A stretch of DNA of 13,254 nt from Chloroflexota bacterium (lineage in GTDB: Bacteria; Chloroflexota; Anaerolineae; JAADDB01): contig JAADDB010000228.1 of NCBI GenBank assembly GCA_013154135.1, positions 1 to 13,254 on the forward strand, given 5' to 3'. Position numbers and translations under genes: made by a program. Shown here one piece after another: positions 7,331 through 13,254 of this stretch (position 1 is its first letter; each line of letters opens with the position of its first letter). Below the pieces are notes generated by a model. That model was given only the letters and a program-made list of their open reading frames with translations. It did no database searches and was not told the origin of the DNA.

Positions 7331-8203
7331 ATGGTGCCCATGTCACTCTGGAACATCCTACTCGACACGTTGACACAAGGCAGTATCTACTTCCTCATCG
7401 CGGTGGGCCTGACGATGGTGTACGGGATCTTGAAGATCCTGCACATCGCGCACGCGGCCGTGTACACCATCGGTGCGGGGGTCGGGCTCGCGGTGTTCAA
7501 GCTGACGGGAAGTTTCTGGCTGGCCCTGATCGCGGCCATGCTGGTCAGTGGACTTGTCGGCGTGATCATCTACCGGGGCGTGTACTTCTACATGCTGGAC
7601 CAGCCCCGCATTGTGCCGCTGATCACCAGCGTGGGCCTCTTCCTCCTCATCGAGGACTTGTTGCAGAAGCCCTATCTGATGGGGCCCTACCAGCACGCGT
7701 TCCCCGCGCAGGAGGTGTTTCCCTCCATCACCCTGCCCTGGGGCACGATCCCCAACGCACAGGTGATGATCCTGACCCTGACCGGGGTGGCCCTGGTCGC
7801 GCTGTACCTGATCTTCACCCGCACCCGGCTGGGGCTGGCCTGGCAGGCGGCCGCTCAGGACCGGGAGATGGCCGGGTCGGTGGGGATCAATCTCAACCGC
7901 GCGATCGCGCTGAACTTCCTCCTGGGATCCGCGCTGGCGGGCGCGGCCGGGGTGCTGGTGGGAGTGTTCTACAACAGCGTCTACGCGACAATGGGGGATG
8001 TGCCGTCGTACAAGGCGTTCGTGGTCATTGTGCTGGGCGGCATGGGATCGGTGACGGGGACGCTGGCCGCGAGTTTTCTCCTGGCCTTCGCGGAGACGGT
8101 CCTCCTGGCGTCGGTGGGGTACGTACTGCCCCGGGATGCCATCGCGTTCCTGGTGCTCATTTTCGTGCTCATGTTCCGACCACAGGGCCTGTTGGGGAGG
8201 TGA
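7331..8203 (+). CDS. livH: LivH-type ABC transporter permease
   Basis: A 290-residue inner-membrane permease of the branched-chain amino acid (HAAT) class. The N-terminus carries the LivH hallmark QGSIYFLIAVGLTMVYGILKILHIAHA (about 16-42), followed by several hydrophobic helices. The cytoplasmic coupling loop RLGLAWQAAAQDREMAGSVGIN (about 166-187) contacts the ATPases, and the C-terminus ends FRPQGLLGR as in family members. It pairs with LivM to form the channel. The start may be ATG 7331 or ATG 7340; only the second has a weak GGATGG ahead of it. Neither start has a good Shine-Dalgarno, consistent with lower expression than the binding protein. Confidence 0.92.
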   Translation: MVPMSLWNILLDTLTQGSIYFLIAVGLTMVYGILKILHIAHAAVYTIGAGVGLAVFKLTGSFWLALIAAMLVSGLVGVIIYRGVYFYMLDQPRIVPLITSVGLFLLIEDLLQKPYLMGPYQHAFPAQEVFPSITLPWGTIPNAQVMILTLTGVALVALYLIFTRTRLGLAWQAAAQDREMAGSVGINLNRAIALNFLLGSALAGAAGVLVGVFYNSVYATMGDVPSYKAFVVIVLGGMGSVTGTLAASFLLAFAETVLLASVGYVLPRDAIAFLVLIFVLMFRPQGLLGR

Positions 8204-8206
8204 GGC

Positions 8207-9079
8207 ATGGGATATCTGATCAGTATCGCCACATTCGCGTGCATTTGGGCGGTCCTGGCCTTGAGCCTCAACATCCTCACAGGCTACGCGGGCCAGGTGT
8301 CCTTGGGACACGCGGCCTTTTTCGGGATTGGGGCTTACGCGTCGGCTATGCTGACGGTGAAGGCGGGATGGTCCTTCTGGCCCGCGTTCGTCGCGGCTAT
8401 CCTCATCACCGGCGTGGTGGGCGGATTTCTCGGGTTGCCCAGCCTGCGCGTGCGCCACGATTTCCTGGTCCTGGCCACGATGGGGATCAATTTCGTGGTC
8501 ATTGCCATCTTCAAGTACGTGTCCTTCTTCGGGGGCGCACTGGGGATTATCGGCATCAAGAAGCCCGCACTCTTCGGGTGGACGCTGCGCGGCCCCTGGT
8601 TTCTGGCCCTGGCCGCGCTGTACCTGGTGTTGACGCTGTGGATCAGCGCGTATCTCAGCCGCACGTGGGCGGGGTTGGCGTTGACCGCGCTGCGGGAGGA
8701 TGAGGACGCGGCGGAGGCGGTGGGGGTAAGTGTGCCCCGCTTCAAGATCTACGCGTTCGCGATTTCCGCCGCGCTGGCCGGGGGCGCGGGGAGCCTGTAC
8801 GCGCATTTCCTGGGCTCTGTGTTTCCGGACCACTTCGCGTTCGTGGAATCCATCGGCATTATGAGCATGGTGGTCTTCGGCGGCATCGGCACCCTGCGCG
8901 GCCCGGTGGTGGGCGCGTTCATCCTCAAGGCCCTGCCTGAGTACCTGCGCTTCGTGGGGGACTACCGCTACGCCATCTACGGCGGGGTCCTGGTGCTGAT
9001 GATGCTCTTCCAGCCCCAAGGCATCCTGGGCGACAACAGCTGGTTGTGGAACAAGATAAGGAGAAGGATTAACGATTAA
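8207..9079 (+). CDS. livM: LivM-type ABC transporter permease
   Basis: A 290-residue partner permease. The LivM signature NILTGYAGQVSLGHAAFFGIGAYASA lies at about 22-47. A coupling loop (TWAGLALTALREDEDAAEAVGV) and the conserved SIGIMSMVVFGGIGTLRGPVVGA follow near the C-terminus. The ATG is 3 bp after the livH stop, and its GGGGAGG site lies in the end of livH, so translation is coupled. The last codons, ending in Ile-Asn-Asp and TAA, are written by a heptameric repeat that continues into the spacer; after FQPQGILGD the protein tail is probably not conserved. Confidence 0.93.
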   Translation: MGYLISIATFACIWAVLALSLNILTGYAGQVSLGHAAFFGIGAYASAMLTVKAGWSFWPAFVAAILITGVVGGFLGLPSLRVRHDFLVLATMGINFVVIAIFKYVSFFGGALGIIGIKKPALFGWTLRGPWFLALAALYLVLTLWISAYLSRTWAGLALTALREDEDAAEAVGVSVPRFKIYAFAISAALAGGAGSLYAHFLGSVFPDHFAFVESIGIMSMVVFGGIGTLRGPVVGAFILKALPEYLRFVGDYRYAIYGGVLVLMMLFQPQGILGDNSWLWNKIRRRIND

Positions 9080-9108
9080 TCGTCAATCGTTAATCGTTAC
9101 TCATTACT
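9067..9108. repeat. Heptameric array at the livM/livG junction
   Basis: Six consecutive 7-bp units occur: gattaac, gattaat, cgtcaat, cgttaat, cgttact, cattact. The orientation flips in the middle, so 9068-9077 and 9085-9094 are perfect 10-bp inverted repeats with a 7-nt loop. The first two units overlap the livM 3' end, including its stop codon. The array occupies most of the 44-bp spacer before livG, leaving no room for a normal ribosome-binding site beyond the final 15 bases. Confidence 0.75.
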
Positions 9109-9123
9109 ACACGGTACAAACCC

Positions 9124-9912
9124 ATGCCTGAGAAAACCAACCGGAACACACCACTACTCGACATTCGCAACCTGTCCCGTCACTTCGGCGGGCTGAAGGC
9201 GGTGGATGGGGTCTCCTTCCAAGTCAATGAGGGGGAGATCGTGGGGTTGATCGGCCCCAACGGCGCGGGCAAGACCACGCTGTTCAACCTGATCTCCGGG
9301 TTCCTCAAGCCCACCGCGGGGGAAATCTACTTCCGGGGCCTGCCCATTCACGGAAAACGGCCCAACGCGATCGCGCGGCTGGGTGTGGGCCGCACGTTCC
9401 AGATCGTCAAGCCCTTTGGGGAACTCTCGGTGCGTGACAATGTGCTGGCCGGGATGGGGCACAACATCTACCCGTCCTTGCAGGCGTTCCTGCACGTCTA
9501 CCACACGCCCACGGCCATCGCCCGCGCGAACGACATTCTGGAGAATGTGGGACTGGCCGCGTACGCGGACGCGCGCGCGGACACCCTGCCCATCGGCCTG
9601 CAACGGCGCCTGGAGATCGCCCGCGCGCTGGCCCTGTCCCCCATCCTGCTCCTGCTGGACGAGTCGGCCGCGGGGCTCACTCATCAGGAGGCGGAAGACC
9701 TGGCCGCGCTGATCCGGGATCTGCGGGATCGGGGGATCACCATCCTCCTGGTGGAACACAACATGCGCTTCGCCATGAACCTGTGCGAGCGCATCGTGGT
9801 CCTCAACCAGGGCCGCATCCTGGCCGAGGGCACACCCGAGGAGATTCAGACGAACCCGGCGGTCATCGAGGCGTATCTGGGACATAGTGGGGTGGTCAGG
9901 CGTGAGGCGTGA
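9124..9912 (+). CDS. livG: LivG-type ABC transporter ATP-binding protein
   Basis: A 262-residue ATPase that energises the LivHM permease from the cytoplasm. Visible motifs: Walker A GPNGAGKT (44-51), Q-loop in GRTFQIVKPFGELSVRDNVL (Q93), the atypical LivG signature LPIGLQRRLEIARAL (155-169), Walker B ILLLLDE (174-180) with Ser where Pro usually follows, and switch His in VEHNMRF (H212). The C-terminal ILAEGTPEEI is typical. No Shine-Dalgarno is seen in front of the ATG; translation may rely on coupling or a leader hairpin. Its last residues, RREA and stop, are encoded by another heptamer array. Confidence 0.93.
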   Translation: MPEKTNRNTPLLDIRNLSRHFGGLKAVDGVSFQVNEGEIVGLIGPNGAGKTTLFNLISGFLKPTAGEIYFRGLPIHGKRPNAIARLGVGRTFQIVKPFGELSVRDNVLAGMGHNIYPSLQAFLHVYHTPTAIARANDILENVGLAAYADARADTLPIGLQRRLEIARALALSPILLLLDESAAGLTHQEAEDLAALIRDLRDRGITILLVEHNMRFAMNLCERIVVLNQGRILAEGTPEEIQTNPAVIEAYLGHSGVVRREA

Positions 9913-9935
9913 TACGTGATACGTGATGCGTGACC
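9901..9935 (+). repeat. Heptameric array at the livG/livF junction
   Basis: Five 7-bp units follow one another: cgtgagg, cgtgata, cgtgata, cgtgatg, cgtgacc. All are in one orientation, unlike the other arrays. The livG stop codon (9910-9912) lies within the second unit, so the array overlaps the coding end. It fills half of the spacer before livF. Confidence 0.75.
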
Positions 9936-9978
9936 CATCATTGTGATGACCATTCAATCAGGAAAACCGGAGCCCATC

Positions 9979-10701
9979 ATGCACGAACGTGCTCCTTTGT
10001 TGCAGATTGCCAATCTGGTGGTGAAGTACGGACACATCCAGGCCCTGCACGGGGTGTCGCTGGACGTCCAGCCCGGGGAAGCGGTCGCGATCCTGGGCGC
10101 GAACGGCGCGGGGAAGTCCACCATCGTGCGCGCGGTGTCGGGGTGGGTGAAGCCCGCGGCCGGGCGCATCCTGTACGCGGGGGAGGAGATCACGACGCTC
10201 CCCTCGTGGGATCGCGCGGCCCGGGGCATGGCCCTGGTGCCCGAGGGCGGGCACGTGTTCCGCGACATGACGGTGGAGGAGAACCTCCGCCTGGGCGCGT
10301 ACCTGGAATCCGATCCCCGGACGGTGAGGGAACGGATGGAGTACGTGTACACCCTGTTCCCCGTGCTCAAGGAACGCCGCCGCCAGATCGCCCGCACCAT
10401 GAGCGGCGGCGAACAGCAGATGCTGGCCATCGGTCGCGCGGTCATGCGCAACCCTCAACTCCTCGTCGTGGACGAAGTCAGCATGGGCCTGGCCCCCGTG
10501 CTGGTAGACACGGTGTTCGAGGCCCTGCGCCAGTTGAAGGAGGAGGGGGTCTCCATGCTCATCGTGGAGCAAAACGCGCACGAGACGTTGAACGTGGTGG
10601 ATAGGGGGTACGTATTAGAGAATGGGAGGATTGTGTTGGAGGGCATGGCCGACGACCTGCGCGAGGACCCCCGAGTCCAGGCCGCGTATTTGGGTGGATG
10701 A
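9979..10701 (+). CDS. livF: LivF-type ABC transporter ATP-binding protein
   Basis: A 240-residue second ATPase of the transporter. Motifs: Walker A GANGAGKS (40-47), Q-loop region replaced by VPEGGHVFRDMTVEENL as in LivF, signature MSGGEQQMLAIGRAVM (141-156), Walker B LLVVDE (161-166) followed by VSMGLAP, and VEQNAHETL with Gln in the switch position, which is usual for LivF. I chose the ATG at 9979 because GGAG lies 6 nt ahead and the N-terminus then matches LivF length; GTG 9943 or ATG 9946 upstream are possible but have no clear binding site. It forms a heterodimer with LivG. Confidence 0.92.
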   Translation: MHERAPLLQIANLVVKYGHIQALHGVSLDVQPGEAVAILGANGAGKSTIVRAVSGWVKPAAGRILYAGEEITTLPSWDRAARGMALVPEGGHVFRDMTVEENLRLGAYLESDPRTVRERMEYVYTLFPVLKERRRQIARTMSGGEQQMLAIGRAVMRNPQLLVVDEVSMGLAPVLVDTVFEALRQLKEEGVSMLIVEQNAHETLNVVDRGYVLENGRIVLEGMADDLREDPRVQAAYLGG

Positions 10702-10712
10702 GATGGAAATGC

Positions 10713-10815
10713 GTAACGATTAAGGCGTAACGATTGATGGCCGGTCATTCATCCAGGTCGGTCCATTCATCGTTAACCCCTTAATCGTTCATCGTTGCTT
10801 GTTACTCGTTATCGA
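10713..10815. repeat. Heptameric array and long inverted repeat before hutU
   Basis: The 128-bp gap between livF and hutU is largely 7-bp-period sequence. Units gtaacga, ttaaggc, gtaacga and ttgatgg run at 10713-10740. Their reverse-complement-type words (ttcatcg, ttaaccc, ttaatcg, ttcatcg, ttactcg) run at 10766-10815. The parts 10715-10740 and 10763-10789 can pair over about 26 bp with few mismatches. The hairpin could modulate read-through into hutU. The hutU ribosome-binding site AGGAGG follows directly. Confidence 0.68.
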
Positions 10816-10829
10816 AAAGGAGGCTCATC

Positions 10830-12488
10830 ATGGCCGGAAAGGAAGTCCCCGTTATCCGCGCGCCGCGCGGAACGCAATTGACGTGCGCGAACTGGCAGAT
10901 TGAGGCCCCTTACCGGATGATCCAGAACAACCTGGACCCGGAAGTGGCCGGTGATCCCGCTAATCTGATTGTGTACGGCGGACGGGGGAAAGCCGCCCGC
11001 AACTGGGAGTCCTTCTACGCGATCCTGGAAACGCTGAAGAACATGAAACCCGACGAGACCCTGCTGGTCCAGTCGGGCAAGCCTGTAGCTGTGTTCGAGA
11101 CTCACGAGTTGGCACCGCGCGTGCTGATCGCCAACTCCAACCTGGTGCCCAAGTGGGCTACTTGGGAGGTGTTCGACGAACTGGAGCGCAAGGGGCTCAT
11201 CATGTACGGTCAGATGACCGCGGGATCCTGGATTTACATCGGCACGCAGGGCATCCTCCAGGGCACGTATGAGACGCTGGGCGCGGTGGGGCAGAAGCAC
11301 TTCGGCTCCAGCCTGAAAGGCAAGTGGGTGCTCACCGCGGGCCTGGGGGAGATGGGCGGCGCGCAGCCTTTGGCTATCACCATGAACGAGGGCGTGGGGC
11401 TCATCGTGGAGGTGGACCCGCGCCGCGCGGAGCGCCGTCTCAAACTGGAACAGGTGGACGAGATCGTGGAGGACCTGGACGAGGCCCTGCGCCGGGTGGA
11501 TCAGTACCTGAAGGAGGGCAAGGCCCGGTCCATCGGGCTCATCGGCAACGCGGCCGAAGTCTTCCCCGAGATCGCGCGGCGGGGCATCGTGCCCGACGTG
11601 GTCACGGACCAAACGCCCGCGCACGACCCGCTCATGTACGTGCCCAAGGGCATGAGCGTGTACGAGGCCGAGGAACTCCGCCAGAAGGATCCGGAGACTT
11701 ACGTCAAACTGTCCAAGGAGAGCATGGCTGTGCACGTGGAAGCCATGCTCACGTTCCTGCGCAACGGCGCGGTGGTGTTCGACTACGGTAACAACCTGCG
11801 CCAGCAGGCCTATGACATGGGGGTGAAGGACGCGTTCGCGTACCCCGGCTTTGTGCCCGCGTACATCCGGGATCTGTTCAGCGAGGGGAAGGGGCCCTTC
11901 CGCTGGGTGGCCCTCTCCGGCGACCCGAAGGACCTGTACCGCACGGACCAGGCGATTTTGGAACTCTTCCCGGAGAACGATCATCTGCGCCGCTGGATCA
12001 CGATGGCCCAGAAGAAGGTGCGCTTCCAGGGACTGCCCGCGCGCATCTGCTGGCTGGGCTACGGCGAGCGGGACAAGGCGGGGCTCTACTTCAACGAACT
12101 GGTGCGCAAAGGGGAGATCAGCGCGCCCATTGTCATCGGCCGCGACCACCTGGACGCGGGATCGGTGGCCAGCCCCAACCGGGAGACGGAGGGCATGAAG
12201 GATGGTTCGGACCCGATCAGCGATTGGCCCATCCTGAACGCGCTGCTGAACGCGGTGGCCGGGGCCACGTGGGTGTCCTTCCACCACGGCGGTGGCGTGG
12301 GCATGGGCTACAGCCAGCACGCGGGCCAGGTGGTGGTGGCAGACGGCACGGACCAGGCCGAATGGCGGCTTGCCCATGTCCTGCGCACCGATCCCGGGCT
12401 GGGCGTTGTCCGCCATGCGGACGCGGGCTACGAGATCGCGATCGAGACCGCGAAGAAGCACGGGATCAAGATGCCCATGCTGAAGTGA
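10830..12488 (+). CDS. hutU: Urocanate hydratase (urocanase)
   Basis: A 552-residue cytoplasmic enzyme that hydrates urocanate to 4-imidazolone-5-propionate, the second step of histidine degradation, using tightly bound NAD+ as an electrophile. Characteristic stretches: YGGRGKAARNWESF (49-62), GLGEMGGAQPLA (171-182), VTDQTPAHDPL (258-268), GLPARICWLG (401-410) whose Cys407 corresponds to the conserved active-site Cys of Pseudomonas urocanase (Cys410), GRDHLDAGSVASPNRETEGM (437-456) and the glycine-rich HHGGGVGMGYSQHAG (485-499). Length matches the family (about 555). The start has AGGAGG 8 nt upstream. It lies in the same direction as the transporter genes, 128 bp after livF. No hutH, hutI or later-step gene is in view. 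Confidence 0.96.
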   Translation: MAGKEVPVIRAPRGTQLTCANWQIEAPYRMIQNNLDPEVAGDPANLIVYGGRGKAARNWESFYAILETLKNMKPDETLLVQSGKPVAVFETHELAPRVLIANSNLVPKWATWEVFDELERKGLIMYGQMTAGSWIYIGTQGILQGTYETLGAVGQKHFGSSLKGKWVLTAGLGEMGGAQPLAITMNEGVGLIVEVDPRRAERRLKLEQVDEIVEDLDEALRRVDQYLKEGKARSIGLIGNAAEVFPEIARRGIVPDVVTDQTPAHDPLMYVPKGMSVYEAEELRQKDPETYVKLSKESMAVHVEAMLTFLRNGAVVFDYGNNLRQQAYDMGVKDAFAYPGFVPAYIRDLFSEGKGPFRWVALSGDPKDLYRTDQAILELFPENDHLRRWITMAQKKVRFQGLPARICWLGYGERDKAGLYFNELVRKGEISAPIVIGRDHLDAGSVASPNRETEGMKDGSDPISDWPILNALLNAVAGATWVSFHHGGGVGMGYSQHAGQVVVADGTDQAEWRLAHVLRTDPGLGVVRHADAGYEIAIETAKKHGIKMPMLK

Positions 12489-12524
12489 GGCCGCGGACGC
12501 GCCCTTCCATCCCAGAGCAGGCTG

Positions 12525-12533
12525 TGGTACAAT
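12525..12533 (+). promoter_or_regulatory. Extended -10 promoter candidate for the last gene
   Basis: TGG-TACAAT matches an extended -10 (TGn plus a five-of-six -10). The best -35, ttccat at 12505-12510 with 17-bp spacing, is poor, as is common with extended -10 promoters. Transcription would begin near 12540, within the left arm of the adjacent hairpin, and reach the next gene at 12598. Confidence 0.5.
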
Positions 12534-12572
12534 ACAGGCGTGGCGGTGGATGCAGAATACCGCCACGCCTGT
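12534..12572 (+). terminator. Perfect 14-bp stem-loop after hutU
   Basis: Arms 12534-12547 and 12559-12572 are exact reverse complements (acaggcgtggcggt), with an 11-nt loop. A short T-run (gtttat) follows the right arm. The stem starts 45 bp after the hutU stop, so it could terminate the operon. If the -10 just before it is used, the same hairpin would instead form the 5' end of the next transcript. Confidence 0.65.
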
Positions 12573-12597
12573 TTATCAGTAAGGGTGGGAGAAGGTG

Positions 12598-13254
12598 ATG
12601 GGATTGCAGACGTTAGAGGACATCGGCGAGGTTCTTTACTACGCGACGGCTTTTAATCCCCGTTATTGGGTCGAGGGTACAGCGACGTCTGTCTCTAAAG
12701 ATGAGTTACTCCAGGCAGTCCGTGAACTGTTCGCGTTATTGCATCAACGGGGTATCTCTTACGCGTTGGTGGGTGGTATCGCCTTACTTCACTATGTCGA
12801 AGGGCGAAATGCCCAGGATTTGGCTTTCCTGTTACCTGTAGAGGACCTAGAGAAGATCCCCGAGATTTTCACGACGTATCGGGATGTCTACTTTGCTCGA
12901 GGGCATTATAAAGGACTTCAGGTGGACCTGTTGTTCACAAGCAATCCCCTCTTTCGGCGGGTGAAAGAGAAATACGTCCGCTGGGAGAAATTCCAAGGGG
13001 TCGACGTTCCTGTGGCCACGGTTGAGGGGTTGCTTTTGTTGAAGATGTACGCTCTGCCATCGCTGTATCGGCAGGGAGATTTTGCACGGGTAAGTCTATA
13101 CGAGAATGACATCGCGATGCTTATGTATGCGTATGACCCGGATATGGAACGTCTCCTCCAAGAGGTAGGTATGTACCTCAGTCAGGGAGAACGCGAGGCC
13201 CTTCAGGATATCATCCAAGAGATCCGGGCACGAGTGCAGCGATTTCGACAGGAA
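12598..13254 (+). CDS. Nucleotidyltransferase-fold protein with a degenerate active site (3' end missing)
   Basis: The frame runs open from ATG 12598 to the window edge, giving 219 residues. The start follows GGGAGAAGGTG. A minimal nucleotidyltransferase-like pattern is visible: YALVGGIALLHYVEGR (55-70) with the GG motif, then NAQDLAFLLP (71-80) where the usual DxD reads D74-L-A76, and LQVDLLF (107-113) with the third acidic residue D110. A typical helical tail follows (TVEGLLLLKMYALPSLYRQGD...). Such proteins occur as antitoxin/toxin-like NTases (AbiEii, MNT, MenA groups) and as orphan genes; the exact family is not identified. The missing second Asp suggests it may not transfer nucleotides. 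Codon use (TTA, CGA, GTA, AGT) is visibly more AT-rich than hutU or the liv genes, suggesting separate ancestry. Confidence 0.6.
   Translation, partial: MGLQTLEDIGEVLYYATAFNPRYWVEGTATSVSKDELLQAVRELFALLHQRGISYALVGGIALLHYVEGRNAQDLAFLLPVEDLEKIPEIFTTYRDVYFARGHYKGLQVDLLFTSNPLFRRVKEKYVRWEKFQGVDVPVATVEGLLLLKMYALPSLYRQGDFARVSLYENDIAMLMYAYDPDMERLLQEVGMYLSQGEREALQDIIQEIRARVQRFRQE

Noticed and set aside
7358..9019. 553-codon minus-strand frame and a 470-codon plus-strand frame across livH/livM
   Set aside because: Both are low-complexity (Gln/His/Arg/Asp or Gly/Arg-rich) shadows of two well-recognised permeases.
9901..9935. Cluster of transcription-factor sites (cgtgat repeats)
   Set aside because: The units lie in a strict 7-bp phase inside a gene end and between operon genes, which fits a tandem array better than phased operators (10-11 bp expected).
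10809..12566. 585-codon open frame on the minus strand opposite hutU
   Set aside because: It lies exactly antisense to a clear urocanase; its His/Arg/Val/Leu-rich translation has no family features. It is a shadow of GC-biased codon use.

Overview
The window looks like a chromosomal stretch of a GC-rich, probably free-living bacterium, most likely a Chloroflexota (Anaerolineae-like) species. This is inferred from the surface protein with DUF11-type repeats, an SdrD-B-like domain and a very long Thr-Pro tail, plus the GC-ending codon use of the transport genes and the short heptameric intergenic repeats. No rRNA, tRNA, CRISPR array, IS element or phage gene was seen.

Layout. (1) 1-2292 (+) is the 3' part of a large cell-surface/secreted repeat protein. 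(2) 2293-2618 is a spacer between convergent genes, with a long imperfect hairpin and heptameric repeats. (3) On the minus strand, avtA (valine-pyruvate aminotransferase, 5082-3823) is followed by an MFS transporter (3833-2619) that overlaps it by 11 bp, forming a coupled two-gene operon. (4) 5083-5344 is a divergent control region. It has a textbook sigma70 promoter (TTGACA-17-TATACT) for the plus-strand operon, a TGGT/ACCA inverted repeat at the expected transcription start, a GC palindrome, and a TATAAT element facing avtA. (5) The plus-strand operon encodes a GntR/HutC-type regulator, a lipoprotein solute-binding protein, two LivH/LivM-type permeases, two LivG/LivF-type ATPases and then urocanate hydratase (hutU, 10830-12488). 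(6) After a promoter/hairpin element, a partial nucleotidyltransferase-fold protein of different base composition runs off the right edge.

How the genes may work together. The regulator gene is only 18 bp from the binding-protein gene, so it is probably autoregulated together with the transporter. A HutC-family regulator at one end and urocanase at the other make it reasonable to infer that this branched-chain-type (HAAT) ABC transporter imports histidine, urocanate or a related amino acid for catabolism. That is an inference: the other hut genes (hutH, hutI, ftcD/hutG) are not in the window.

The most unusual non-coding signal is a set of 7-bp-period degenerate arrays (words such as gattaac, cgtgata, ttactcg) in the spacers of this region. 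Two of them run into the 3' ends of livM and livG and supply their last codons and stop codons. Several arrays flip orientation in the middle and so form hairpins between operon genes.
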